This document shows, one piece after another, positions 1 to 8,498 of a stretch of 41,110 nucleotides of DNA. How positions within the stretch are numbered: the stretch's first letter is position 1; the number at the start of each line of letters is the position of its first letter. Below the pieces are notes generated by a model that was not told where the DNA came from, did no database searches, and worked only from the letters and a program-made list of their open reading frames with translations. The DNA lies in contig SLBA01000134.1 in NCBI GenBank assembly GCA_007126575.1, positions 1 through 41,110 of the forward strand, written 5' to 3'. This stretch comes from Gemmatimonadota bacterium (GTDB lineage: Bacteria; Gemmatimonadota; Gemmatimonadetes; Longimicrobiales; Gaopeijiaceae). Made by a program: the position numbers and the translations under genes.

Positions 1-4
1 GCCC

Positions 5-35
5 GGGGGGCGGGGTGGGGGGAGGGGTGGGGGGG
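5..35 (+). other. G-run cluster, predicted G-quadruplex
   Basis: Five runs of four or more G are separated by single bases (C, T, A, T). Such short loops are the arrangement expected to give a very stable four-stranded structure. The C-rich complement could form an i-motif. The surrounding 1-277 contains no gene I can recognise; it lies upstream of the small genes that begin at 278. Because it sits at the window edge, its relation to whatever lies to the left is unknown. Confidence 0.6.
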
Positions 36-74
36 ATGCCCGCGTCTGACCTCTGGGGGTCGGAAAAGAAGGTC

Positions 75-103
75 GGGGATGGGGGGCGGAGGGGAGGGCC
101 GGG
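75..103 (+). other. Second G-run cluster
   Basis: G-runs of 4, 6, 2, 4, 3 and 3 bases separated by one or two bases form a second quadruplex-capable tract about 40 bases after the first. No gene is recognised around it; it lies about 175 bases upstream of the first small gene. Confidence 0.5.
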
Positions 104-277
104 TCGCAGGATCCGGAAGATAGGGAGCTCAGAACGGATGTCCATGCCGATGGGGTCGGCCCGGAGCGGGGATTCCTCCGAAGGGGTGATCGGTCCTATC
201 TTGTTTCCGGCTTCGACGGCTCCACGAGGGGGCCGTCGGGATGGAGCCTCGACGGATCTGCGGCGGGGAGCGTTCGG

Positions 278-508
278 GTGGTTCGCGAGTTCGAAGACAG
301 CGATGGGCGCCGATGGGATGTCGCGCTGGGCCGGGCCTCGTGGGGGGCCTTTCACGCCCTCTTCGTTCCGCGAGAAGGGAGTGGGGCCCGACAGACGCTG
401 CTGGCGGCCGAGGCCTCGGAGGATGCCGCCCGCATCCTGCACGAGGCCGACGCCGGGACGCTGCTCGAACTCTTCCGGCGCTCGAAGCCCTACGAGGACG
501 GTTCGTGA
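278..508 (+). CDS. Small protein of unknown function (paralogue A)
   Basis: A 76-residue soluble protein with no cysteine cluster, signal peptide or membrane segment. The GTG start is supported by a strong Shine-Dalgarno (GGGGAG at 265-270, seven bases upstream). The N-terminus carries an REF-x-D-x-x-GR-x-W pattern that is repeated in the next gene, and both end in a helical stretch containing an 'EL..R' element, so the two look like a tandem duplication. No catalytic motif is visible and I do not recognise the family. The following gene starts 30 bases downstream, so the pair is probably co-transcribed and may continue into the aminotransferase. Confidence 0.7.
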   Translation: MVREFEDSDGRRWDVALGRASWGAFHALFVPREGSGARQTLLAAEASEDAARILHEADAGTLLELFRRSKPYEDGS

Positions 509-538
509 ACACGATCTTATTTCGGGAGCGACAATACG

Positions 539-799
539 GTGCGTGAATTCAATGACGAGCAGGGACGATCCTGGACGGCTTCAGTCGGGAACAGGGATGG
601 ACTCGACTACAAGGGCCGCTACTTCTTCGTCTTCCACCCCACGGGCGAGGAGGCACCCCGGCTGAGACTCGAGGACGTGCGATGGAATTCCGAGAAGACC
701 GCGCGACGGACGCTCGAGACGATGTCCGACGTGGAGCTGCGCCGGCGTCTGCGTTCCGCCCGGGGGCGGGCGGCCCGCCCCGTGCCCTCAGCCGATTGA
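539..799 (+). CDS. Small protein of unknown function (paralogue B)
   Basis: An 86-residue basic protein from a GTG start, with GGGAG at 524-528 as a plausible ribosome site. It shares the N-terminal REF-x-D-x-x-GR-x-W pattern, a central F-x-F/V-x-P segment and a C-terminal 'EL-R-R-L' helix with the 76-residue protein just upstream. Its C-terminal tail is Arg/Ala/Pro-rich. Its TGA stop overlaps a TTG codon that is the most reasonable start for the downstream aminotransferase, suggesting translational coupling. Function unknown. The ORF is open through a region where the aminotransferase frame is also open upstream, but the similarity to the neighbour argues that this frame is the coding one. 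Confidence 0.65.
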   Translation: MREFNDEQGRSWTASVGNRDGLDYKGRYFFVFHPTGEEAPRLRLEDVRWNSEKTARRTLETMSDVELRRRLRSARGRAARPVPSAD

Positions 800-1974
800 C
801 CGGAGAGGCCGACCCACCCGAGGGCCTCGTTCCGGGGGGTGCCCGCCTCCGGGCCGAGGAGTTCCCCGACGCCTCGGATGGGATCTACCTGAACGCCGCC
901 TCCTTCGGTCTACTTCCCGCTAGAACCCGGGCCGTGATCGACCGATGGTCGCATGATCGGGCGTCCGGGGTCGGAGTGGACCCGGAGCGGTTCGACCAGG
1001 CGTTGACGCGGGCTCGCGCGGCCGCGGGCCAGCTGATCGGAGAGCCGGTGGAGGCGATCGCCCTGGCCCCGAACACCTCGTACGGGGTGAATCTCGCAGC
1101 CGAGATCGTCGGGGCCGGAGCTCCCGGCCGCATCCTCCTGTCGGACGGAGAGTTTCCCGCCAACGTGCTCCCATGGAAGCGCCTCTCCGAGAGGGGCTTC
1201 GAGGTCGAGGTCGTTCCGGCGGATTCGCAGGGACTCCCCCGCTTCGGGGCGATGGAGGAGCGGCTGGCCGCCGACCCTTCGGTTCGCGCGGTGGCGATCT
1301 CGATGGTGCAGTTCGGGACGGGCGTGCTGGCCGATCTGGAGGCGTGGGGCGCGAAGTGCCGTGAGCGGGAGGTCTTTCTGGCCGTGGACGCCATCCAGGG
1401 GCTCGGGGTGAGTCCCCTCGACGGACCCGGGGCGCTGGGGGTGGATCTGCTCACCTCGGGAGCCCAGAAGTGGCTGCTTTCCCCCTGGGGCACGGGCTTC
1501 GTCTACCTGCACCCCCGGCACCTGGAACGGATCCACCCCCCCTTCGTGAGCTGGTTCGGCTTCGAGTCGGCGCTCGACTTCGAGAAGCTGCTCGATTACG
1601 AGTCTCCACTCCTGCCCGATGCCCGCCGCTTCGAGCCGGCGACCCTCCCCGTGCACGACCTGGAGGCGATGGCGGCCTCGATCGAACTGCTTCTGGAGGT
1701 GGGGGTCGACCGAATTCGAGGTCACGTGCACGCGCTGCACGACCGGGTTCTGGAGTGGGCCGTGGACCGCCCCGGGGTCGAGGTCGTTACCCCGAGGGAC
1801 GCCGCCCGAAGGGCCGGCATCCTCTCGCTCGCCTTCGACGAGATCGGGGAGCCGGCGGCCGCCCTGGAGCGGGCGGGCATCGCGGCGGCGGTTCGTGGAG
1901 GACGGCTTCGCCTGGCGCCCCACCTCTACAACACGGCCGACGAGATCGACGCGTTACTGGCCGTCGTCGGCTGA
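796..1974 (+). CDS. Class V PLP-dependent aminotransferase / cysteine desulfurase-like
   Basis: About 392 residues from TTG 796. It is a fold-type I PLP enzyme of the class V group (cysteine desulfurase, isopenicillin N epimerase and kynureninase relatives). The N-terminal YLNAASFG segment corresponds to the family's substrate-pocket motif, 'NTSYGVNLAAE' binds the cofactor phosphate, the DAIQG stretch holds the Asp facing the pyridine nitrogen, and SGAQKW carries the Schiff-base lysine (about K225). I see no desulfurase active-site Cys loop, so the reaction is open. An ATG at 682 lies in frame but would overlap most of the preceding small gene; the TTG overlaps its stop as TTGA and gives normal family length. 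The 3' end overlaps dacB on the other strand by 21 bases. Confidence 0.8.
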   Translation: MTGEADPPEGLVPGGARLRAEEFPDASDGIYLNAASFGLLPARTRAVIDRWSHDRASGVGVDPERFDQALTRARAAAGQLIGEPVEAIALAPNTSYGVNLAAEIVGAGAPGRILLSDGEFPANVLPWKRLSERGFEVEVVPADSQGLPRFGAMEERLAADPSVRAVAISMVQFGTGVLADLEAWGAKCREREVFLAVDAIQGLGVSPLDGPGALGVDLLTSGAQKWLLSPWGTGFVYLHPRHLERIHPPFVSWFGFESALDFEKLLDYESPLLPDARRFEPATLPVHDLEAMAASIELLLEVGVDRIRGHVHALHDRVLEWAVDRPGVEVVTPRDAARRAGILSLAFDEIGEPAAALERAGIAAAVRGGRLRLAPHLYNTADEIDALLAVVG

Positions 1975-3684
1975 CCGGGAGGGGAGGACGCCGGGGAGCG
2001 AACGGATCGGTCGCAGTTCGGGGGTCGGATCGGGGCGCAGGAAGTCGGCGAGGGCGATACCGATCCGGTCTTCGACCCGTTTGGCCGCCCAGGGCGACGG
2101 GACGTCGTTCGCGATGATGCTGAAGAGGACCGGCTCACCCGATGCCGTTCGGACCACCCCCGAAAGCGCGGTCGTCCGATGGATCGTTCCCGTCTTCGCG
2201 CGCAGGTTTCCGGCTGCGGCGCTTCGATGCATTCGGTTCAGCTGCCGGGCGTTGCCCGCCTCCGGGAGGCTGGCGAAGAACGGTTCGCGGACCTGGGAGT
2301 TCTCGATGTGCGCGAGTGTGCGGATGAAGGAGGACGGGGTCGCCCGGTTGAGGCGGGAGAGCCCGGACCCATCGATGATCTCGATGTCGTCCCGGGGGAT
2401 CTGCACCTCGTCGGTGAGATAGGCCGTCAGCGCCCGCGCGCCCCCTTCGAAGGTCCCGTCGCCGTCCAGGGTGCGTCCGAGGGTGAACAGGAGGAGTTCG
2501 GCGAACAGGTTGTGGCTCCGGCGGTTCACCACCTCGAGGAGTTCGGGGAGAGGGGGTGAATGGTGCACGGCGATCGTGCGGGCGTGGGGGAAGTCCGAAC
2601 CCGTGAGCGAACGGTTCGAGATCGCCTCGGGGTCCTTTCTCGACACACTCCGGGCCCCTCCGGTCACGACGACCCCGTTTCGGACGAGCGTTTCCCGCAG
2701 CAGCGAGGCCGCGTACGCGGGTGGATCCGAGACGGTGAGACTGCGCCACACGTCGCCCCCGTTCAGGTGGATCTGGCCCCGGATCTCGATCGGGTCGTCC
2801 GGGTCGTCGCGCACCATAAGGAGCGTCGGTGAGGGGCGCGAGGAGACGGTCCGGGCGAGATTCGAGACCGGGATGCCCGCGCCGTCGGGAATGGTCAGAA
2901 CCCGGGGGGCGGACCCCGCGGAAAGCCCGGGAAGGAGCCGCATCGTCACGACGTTCTCGTTGAACGAGAGAGCCGAGACCGGCGCGGCGAACCAGTCGTT
3001 CAGGTCGTTGGGGTTCCAGGAGGGACGACGCGGATCCCCGCCGAAGAAGCTGCCGTCGCCCACGATGTCCCCGCGGACCTCACGGATCCCTTCCCGCTCC
3101 AGGGCGTCGAGGAAATCGCGGAAGGCCCCGGTCGGCCGGTCCGGGTCGCGGGCGCCGAGGGTGGGGTCGCCGGTCCCGAAGAGGACCAGGTCCCCGTCGA
3201 GCACACCCTGGTCGACCGTGCCCCGAACCACCAGGAAGGTCGGGAAGCGAAAGTCCGGACCCAGGCGCTCCAAGGCGGCCGCACTCGTGAACAGCTTCTG
3301 GTTGGAGGCGGGCGCGAGGGGAAGCTCGGCGTTCATCTCGAGGAGGGATTCGCCGGTCGTGAGCGAGACCGCGTGGACTCCCCAGGCACTCGATGCAGGG
3401 CTCCCGGAGCGGATCATGGCCGACACGTTGTCGTGAAGCGCCGCGACCGCCGCCGCGGCCGCGCGCTCCCGAACCGAGGCGTCGCCATCGCTCGCCGGGG
3501 CCGCTTCCTCGGGAAGGAGCGTCCGGTGCGGCGGCGGATCCGCTTCGACCGGCCGGTCGGGGAGAGCCGCGAGGCCATGCGAGAACGAGGTGCTCGCACG
3601 CTCCCATTCGACGGGTCGCAGATCGGGGAGCACCACCCCGACGACCAGGATGGCGGTCGCCACGAAGAGGGGGCCGCGTCCCAT
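1954..3684 (-). CDS. dacB: D-alanyl-D-alanine carboxypeptidase/endopeptidase, PBP4 type
   Basis: This is a class C low-molecular-weight penicillin-binding protein (peptidase S13) that trims or cleaves peptidoglycan peptides in the periplasm. Counting from the upstream GTG at 3708 (584 residues), all three active-site motifs are present: SNQK with nucleophile S135, SHN at 398-400 and KTG at 505-507. The region between S135 and SHN is the large insertion typical of PBP4. ATG 3684 is preferred because it places the hydrophobic signal segment (GPLFVATAILVVGVVL) at the very N-terminus; neither start has a convincing ribosome site. It lies 10-34 bases behind the FAD oxidase stop and is probably the last gene of a perR-oxidase-dacB unit. 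Confidence 0.92.
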   Translation of the reverse strand: MGRGPLFVATAILVVGVVLPDLRPVEWERASTSFSHGLAALPDRPVEADPPPHRTLLPEEAAPASDGDASVRERAAAAAVAALHDNVSAMIRSGSPASSAWGVHAVSLTTGESLLEMNAELPLAPASNQKLFTSAAALERLGPDFRFPTFLVVRGTVDQGVLDGDLVLFGTGDPTLGARDPDRPTGAFRDFLDALEREGIREVRGDIVGDGSFFGGDPRRPSWNPNDLNDWFAAPVSALSFNENVVTMRLLPGLSAGSAPRVLTIPDGAGIPVSNLARTVSSRPSPTLLMVRDDPDDPIEIRGQIHLNGGDVWRSLTVSDPPAYAASLLRETLVRNGVVVTGGARSVSRKDPEAISNRSLTGSDFPHARTIAVHHSPPLPELLEVVNRRSHNLFAELLLFTLGRTLDGDGTFEGGARALTAYLTDEVQIPRDDIEIIDGSGLSRLNRATPSSFIRTLAHIENSQVREPFFASLPEAGNARQLNRMHRSAAAGNLRAKTGTIHRTTALSGVVRTASGEPVLFSIIANDVPSPWAAKRVEDRIGIALADFLRPDPTPELRPIRSLPGVLPSRSADDGQ

Positions 3685-3718
3685 CACGTCGATCCGGCGG
3701 TGGGGCACAGGGCGTTCA

Positions 3719-5263
3719 TCAGGTGGGCCAACTCCGTTTGCGGGGGTGCAGGCCGTCGAGCGGATCCTGACCGGGCAGGGGGATGATCACTCCCGGATTC
3801 AGAACCCCCCGGGGGTCGAAGTGATCCTTCACCTGGCGGAAGCGGTGGAACCATTCCGCCCCCCAGATCCTCTCGAGAAGGGGTGCGCGCAGCCTCCCGT
3901 CACCGTGTTCTCCGGCCATCGTTCCTCCCAGCCCGGCCACGAGCGTCGTGGTCTCGTCGAGGACGGTGCGGACTCGTACCCTCCAGTCGCTCGACTCCAC
4001 GTCGACGAGTGGATTCACATGAACGTTCCCGTCTCCGGCGTGCCCGAATATTACCGCATCGAACCCCGCCGACGCCAGAATCTCGTCGAGCCCGACGAGA
4101 TACTCGCCGAGGCGGGCGGGCGGGACCACGCAGTCCTCGATGAACTGGGTGGAGATGCGCCCCCGTTCCGCCTCACGGGCGATCAGGGGGCTGGCGCGCC
4201 GACGCAGGCTCCAGAGCCGCTCGATCTCGTCCGGCTCGGTGGTGTGGATCGTGCGGGCCGTATCATCGGTCGTGCGGCCCGGTCTCCCGGGGGCCGTCGC
4301 CTCGAGCCCCTCGGCCACCTCGTCGGCCGTGCCCTCGAACTCGAGGAGGAAGAGGGCCCAGGCGTCGCGGACGAGGGGGGCGAGCGCAGCGTCGTCGGCG
4401 AGCCGGGCGATCTCGAGGAATCGGTGCCCGAGAAACTCGCAGGCCACCGCCCCGGTGCCCGCCGCCTCGACCGCCAGCTCCGAGGCCTCGCGTGCACTGC
4501 GGACCGAGATCAGCCGAAGTCCCCGCTGCTCCGCAATCGGGTGCAGAAGGAGCTCGGCCTCGGTCATGATCCCGAGGGTGCCCTCGCTTCCGATGAACAG
4601 CTGCGTGGGGTCTCCCGAGGCCTGATACCGGTCGAGGGCGTATCCGGAGCTGTTCTTGCGGACGTCGGGCCAGGAGGATGCGGGAGCGCGCGAAGGGAGT
4701 CGATCGTCGAGGGCCTCGAAGGACGGCGGCTTCGGCCGGCCACCCCCGAGGGCGAAGGGCTCTCCCGAGGCATCGACCCCCTCGACCCCCCGCACCCAGC
4801 GGTGGATCGCCCCGTACCCGAAGCTTCGCGCTCCGGCGGCATTGTTTGCGACCATGCCCCCGACCGAGCACCAGCGGGCCGACGAGGGGAGCGGGGGGAG
4901 CGTGAGGCCGTGTGCGCGCGCCACCTCGTCGACGCGGGCCCCCGAGACCCCCGCGCCCGCTCGGACCGACCGAGCCTCGAGGTCGACCGGCGAGAGCTGC
5001 TGGAAGGACTCGGCGAGGGAGAGGACGATCCCGGCGCCCAGATTCCCACCGGGCATCCCGGTCCCCGCGCCCCGCGGGACGAGGGGGACTCCTTCGGAGC
5101 GGGCCATCCGGACGATTCGCCCGAGATCGTCGAGGTCCGATGGGACCGCGTACACCCGGGGCGTCGCCCGAAACGGGCCGGAGACGCGAGACGCACTCGA
5201 GCGGGCCCGGTCCCCGGTGTGCCACGTCCCCCGGAATCCGGACGGGGGAGGCAGCGGCTTCAT
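3719..5263 (-). CDS. FAD-linked oxidase (GlcD / D-lactate dehydrogenase-like)
   Basis: 514 residues, PCMH-type FAD-binding fold followed by the FAD-oxidase C-terminal domain. Residues 64-73 (RGAGTGMPGG) and 135-151 (GGMVANNAAGA followed by FGYG) are the FAD pyrophosphate and adenine contacts. The C-terminal part has GHAGDGNVHVN and EHGDGR, the histidine-rich substrate and cofactor signatures of 2-hydroxyacid dehydrogenases such as glycolate oxidase subunit GlcD and D-lactate or D-2-hydroxyglutarate dehydrogenase. There is no fused iron-sulfur domain. Substrate cannot be told from sequence. The start overlaps the stop of the PerR-like gene by four bases (ATGA), so the two are translationally coupled. 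Confidence 0.9.
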   Translation of the reverse strand: MKPLPPPSGFRGTWHTGDRARSSASRVSGPFRATPRVYAVPSDLDDLGRIVRMARSEGVPLVPRGAGTGMPGGNLGAGIVLSLAESFQQLSPVDLEARSVRAGAGVSGARVDEVARAHGLTLPPLPSSARWCSVGGMVANNAAGARSFGYGAIHRWVRGVEGVDASGEPFALGGGRPKPPSFEALDDRLPSRAPASSWPDVRKNSSGYALDRYQASGDPTQLFIGSEGTLGIMTEAELLLHPIAEQRGLRLISVRSAREASELAVEAAGTGAVACEFLGHRFLEIARLADDAALAPLVRDAWALFLLEFEGTADEVAEGLEATAPGRPGRTTDDTARTIHTTEPDEIERLWSLRRRASPLIAREAERGRISTQFIEDCVVPPARLGEYLVGLDEILASAGFDAVIFGHAGDGNVHVNPLVDVESSDWRVRVRTVLDETTTLVAGLGGTMAGEHGDGRLRAPLLERIWGAEWFHRFRQVKDHFDPRGVLNPGVIIPLPGQDPLDGLHPRKRSWPT

Positions 5264-5715
5264 CGCCCGGCGACGTCCTCGGTCGCGCAGTCGGAGCAGT
5301 ACCCGGTGAACTCCAGGCGATACCCGGTCACCTGAAAGGAGCCGGTGTCGTCGTGCAGTTCCTCGAGCTCCTCGGTTGGCACATGCCCGGGGAGGTCCAC
5401 GATCCGGGAGCAGGAGAGGCAGCGGGCATGATGATGCGGATCGGTCCGGCCGTCGTAGCGCGCCGAACCGTCCCCGTACGTCAGCTTCACCGCGAGCCCG
5501 CAGCCGACCAGCGTCTCGAGGCTCTTGTACACGGTGGCCAGGGAGATGACGGGGACGTCACCACGCACCTCGAGGAAGACCTCGTCGGCGGTGGGATGGC
5601 TGGTCGTCGAGGCAAGGTACGAGTAGACGGCCGCTCGCTGCTCGGTGAACCGCTGTCCGTTGGCCTCGAGCGCCTTCCGGAGAACATCGTGGTTGGTTTC
5701 GGTCTGCTGTGCCAT
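5260..5715 (-). CDS. perR: Fur-family regulator, PerR-like
   Basis: 151 residues: winged helix (about 10-75, recognition helix near ISLATVYKSLETL) and a metal-binding dimerisation domain. CxxC pairs at C99/C102 and C140/C143 form the structural zinc site. The regulatory-site residues match PerR: H40, D88, the HHH run at 94-96 and, in the position where Fur has Glu, Asp at 107 (IVD). PerR senses peroxide by metal-catalysed oxidation of these histidines. Fur and Zur remain possible, but Asp107 favours PerR. It is first in a unit with an FAD oxidase and dacB and has a good promoter (5762-5791). No canonical PerR box could be picked out in the 125-bp divergent region. Confidence 0.88.
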   Translation of the reverse strand: MAQQTETNHDVLRKALEANGQRFTEQRAAVYSYLASTTSHPTADEVFLEVRGDVPVISLATVYKSLETLVGCGLAVKLTYGDGSARYDGRTDPHHHARCLSCSRIVDLPGHVPTEELEELHDDTGSFQVTGYRLEFTGYCSDCATEDVAGR

Positions 5716-5761
5716 GGAACTCCCGGAACCGACGGGGGGAGAAGGTGGCTGGAACGACTGA

Positions 5762-5791
5762 AAGTTAAGGCGAAGCGAAATCCTGTGTCAA
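5762..5791 (-). promoter_or_regulatory. Predicted sigma-70 promoter of the perR-oxidase-dacB unit
   Basis: Read on the minus strand, a perfect TTGACA (5786-5791) is followed after 18 bases by TAACTT (5762-5767), about 45 bases upstream of the perR start. The -35 box is consensus; the -10 box is weak. Confidence 0.5.
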
Positions 5792-5840
5792 TGAAGGGAG
5801 ACGGTGGACGGCCTATGACCGGAAGGACAGTGAAGCCTCG

Positions 5841-6407
5841 ATGATGCTCAAGGATCAAGGTCCGATTCTCACCCTGGAGCCCCTGGTGGAGTCGATCCGC
5901 GACGGGATCTCGTCCTCGGGTTGGGTGCTCTCCGGACTCCAGAAGACGACGAGCCAGGAGTTCGATGGACGTTGGGAGGGGGAGTCCACCCGAAGCGCCT
6001 ACCTCTTCTTCCACCGCCAGGACCTTCCCGAGACCCTTTCTGTGGAGGCCTTCGTCGACGAGACCTCGCAGGGGTTGCGGGCCAACCTGTCGCTCGTGAT
6101 CCAGGGACCCTCACTGGGGGAACTGGGATTGCTTCCCCCCGTGCTTCGCCGCATCGCGGTGGCGGTCGGGGACACCCTGCCCGACGGGTATCGCACCCCC
6201 CTCTCTCTCCGGGTCGGCCTGCCCGACTCCGGGCATCCGCCGGAACGGGCCGAGGTTCAGCTTCGGGTCAAGCTGTCAGCGCCTTCGGTCGCGATCGAGG
6301 CGGGGACGTCGGCGGTCTCGGCGCTCGCGTCGGCCGCGGTGGCGGCCTTCGAGCAGCTCCTGGAGCGACCCGAGATCGCGGAGCTCCTCCCTCCCGTGAT
6401 GGATTGA
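5841..6407 (+). CDS. Hypothetical protein
   Basis: A 188-residue soluble protein; ATG 5841 and ATG 5844 are adjacent alternative starts and no strong ribosome site precedes either. The central part (about 45-150) alternates short hydrophobic beta-like segments with a Pro/Gly-rich stretch, and the C-terminus (about 150-185) is an Ala-rich helix. There is no cysteine, no membrane segment and no motif I recognise. It is divergent from perR across 125 bp and could share its control region. It is followed by acs after 126 bases. Function unknown. Confidence 0.65.
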   Translation: MMLKDQGPILTLEPLVESIRDGISSSGWVLSGLQKTTSQEFDGRWEGESTRSAYLFFHRQDLPETLSVEAFVDETSQGLRANLSLVIQGPSLGELGLLPPVLRRIAVAVGDTLPDGYRTPLSLRVGLPDSGHPPERAEVQLRVKLSAPSVAIEAGTSAVSALASAAVAAFEQLLERPEIAELLPPVMD

Positions 6408-6425
6408 CCGCTCGCCGGATCCGGC

Positions 6426-6454
6426 TTGCCCGCGACACGGGAGCCCGGTAGTCT
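6426..6454 (+). promoter_or_regulatory. Possible acs promoter
   Basis: TTGCCC (6426-6431), a 17-base spacer and TAGTCT (6449-6454) lie about 80 bases before the acs start. Each box matches only part of the consensus, but the position between two genes and the spacing are right. Confidence 0.3.
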
Positions 6455-6533
6455 GGCGAGGCGAGGCGCCCGGGAAGGCCCGATGAAGGCCTCCCCGACG
6501 ATCAACCGTACACCCCCCTGCAGAGGAGTCGCC

Positions 6534-8495
6534 ATGACCCCGCCGGACAACTCCTTCGACGATCTGCTCCGCGAGGACCGGAGCTTTCCTCCCCCCGCGG
6601 AGTTTTCGGACTCGGCCCACGTGTCCGACGAGCGGATCTACGGGGAGGCCGACGACGACCCGGAGGCGTTCTGGGCCCGATGGGCCGGCGAGCTCGACTG
6701 GTTCGAGCCCTGGGAGACGATCCTGGAGTGGGAGCCGCCGCGGGCGCGATGGTTCGACGGGGGACGGCTCAATGTGGCGCACAACTGCCTGGATCGGCAT
6801 CTGGACGGCCCGAAGCGAAATCAGGCCGCACTCATCTGGGAGGGCGAGCCGGGCGATACGAAGACCTACACCTACTGGGATCTGCATCGCGAGGTCTCGC
6901 AGTTCGCCAACGCGCTAAAGGAGCTCGGGGTCGAGCGGGGCGACCGCGTGGCGATCTATCTGCCGATGGTGCCCGAGGCCGCGATCAGCATGCTGGCGTG
7001 CGCCCGGATCGGAGCGATCCATTCGGTGGTCTTCGGGGGCTTCTCTCCCACCTCGCTCGCCGACCGGATCAACGATGCCGAGGCGAAGGTCCTGATCACC
7101 GCCGACGGGGGCTACCGCCGCGGGAACGTGATCCCGCTAAAGAAGAACGCCGACGAGGCGCTCGAGCACACGCCCTCGATCGAGCACGTGGTCGTGGTTG
7201 CGCGGGGCTGGAATGTGACGCGGACCACGGGGACCACGATGAAGCCGAAGCGGGACCTCTGGTACCACGACCTGGTGAGCGCGGCGTCGGCGGACTGCCC
7301 GGCGGAGTCGATGGAGGCCGAGGACATCCTCTTCATCCTCTACACCTCGGGCACGACGGGGAAGCCCAAGGGCGTGGTCCACTCGACCGGCGGGTACCTG
7401 ACCCAGGCGTACACGACCACGAAGCTCGTCTTCGATCTGAAGGACGACGACGTGTACTGGTGCACGGCCGACGTGGGATGGATCACCGGACACTCCTACA
7501 TCGTCTACGGGCCCCTGGCGAACGGGGCGACGATCCTGATGTACGAGGGGGCGCCCGACGCTCCCGACCGGGGGCGCTTCTGGCAGCTTTGCGAGAAGTA
7601 CGGCGTGACGGTCTTCTACACCGCGCCGACCGCGATTCGCGCCTTCATGAAGTGGGGAGACGAGTGGCCGGCGAAGTACGATCTGTCGCAGCTGCGGCTT
7701 CTGGGGACCGTGGGCGAGCCGATCAACCCCGAGGCGTGGATGTGGTACCACGAGAAGATCGGGGGAGAGCGGTGCCCCATCGTGGACACCTGGTGGCAGA
7801 CCGAGACCGGGGGCATCATGATCACCCCCCTGCCCGGGGTCACCGCCACCCGACCGGGGAGCGCGACGCGGGCCTTTCCCGGGATCTCGGCCGCGATCCT
7901 GAACGAGGGAGGCCAGGAGGTCGGCTCCGGGTACCTGGCGATCACGCGCCCCTGGCCCTCGATGATCCGCACGATCTGGGGCGATGACGAGCGCTTCCGC
8001 GACACCTACTGGTCGAAGTGGGAGGGGATCTACTTTCCGGGGGACGGGGCGAAGCGTGGCGACGACGGGTATTTCTGGGTGCTGGGCCGGGTCGACGACG
8101 TGCTGAACGTGGCCGGCCACCGGATCGGCACCATGGAGGTCGAAAGCGCGCTGGTCGGGTATCCGGGCGTGGCCGAGGCCGCGGTCGTCGGAAAGTCCCA
8201 CGACGTGAAGGGGCAGGCGATCGCCGCCTTCGTCACCCTGCGTGACGGGAAGGCCCCCTCGGACGAGCTGATCGTGGCGCTCCGGGAGCATGTGGCCACC
8301 GAGATCGGCGCGATCGCGAAGCCCGAGGACATCATCTTCACGGCGGACCTGCCGAAGACCCGCTCGGGCAAGATCATGCGCCGGCTCCTGCGGGACATCG
8401 CCGAGGGCAAGGCGCTCGGCGACACCACGACGCTGGCCGACCCCGCGGTGGTGAGCCGGCTGAAGGCCCGCTACGAGGAGGAAGGGGAGGGGTAG
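6534..8495 (+). CDS. acs: Acetyl-CoA synthetase (AMP-forming)
   Basis: 653 residues, the usual Acs length. It activates acetate to acetyl-AMP and then acetyl-CoA in the cytoplasm. The ANL-superfamily P-loop motif [11 protein letters not shown] starts at residue 270, the acetate-pocket motif WWQTETGG at 420, the hinge/A8 region [13 protein letters not shown] is intact, and RSGKIMRR carries the catalytic lysine (K613) that Pat/CobB-type enzymes control by acetylation. The chosen ATG has a strong ribosome site (AGAGGAG, five-base spacer); the frame is open upstream to 6426 but that stretch is low-quality sequence holding a candidate promoter. The stop lies three bases from the convergent acyltransferase stop. 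Confidence 0.97.
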   Translation: MTPPDNSFDDLLREDRSFPPPAEFSDSAHVSDERIYGEADDDPEAFWARWAGELDWFEPWETILEWEPPRARWFDGGRLNVAHNCLDRHLDGPKRNQAALIWEGEPGDTKTYTYWDLHREVSQFANALKELGVERGDRVAIYLPMVPEAAISMLACARIGAIHSVVFGGFSPTSLADRINDAEAKVLITADGGYRRGNVIPLKKNADEALEHTPSIEHVVVVARGWNVTRTTGTTMKPKRDLWYHDLVSAASADCPAESMEAEDILFILYTSGTTGKPKGVVHSTGGYLTQAYTTTKLVFDLKDDDVYWCTADVGWITGHSYIVYGPLANGATILMYEGAPDAPDRGRFWQLCEKYGVTVFYTAPTAIRAFMKWGDEWPAKYDLSQLRLLGTVGEPINPEAWMWYHEKIGGERCPIVDTWWQTETGGIMITPLPGVTATRPGSATRAFPGISAAILNEGGQEVGSGYLAITRPWPSMIRTIWGDDERFRDTYWSKWEGIYFPGDGAKRGDDGYFWVLGRVDDVLNVAGHRIGTMEVESALVGYPGVAEAAVVGKSHDVKGQAIAAFVTLRDGKAPSDELIVALREHVATEIGAIAKPEDIIFTADLPKTRSGKIMRRLLRDIAEGKALGDTTTLADPAVVSRLKARYEEEGEG

Positions 8496-8498
8496 CCC

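Noticed and set aside
1-145. A minus-strand frame open to the left edge, starting at ATG 145
   Set aside because: Only 48 codons are visible, mostly Pro/Arg from the G-run complement, with no ribosome site or recognisable motif.
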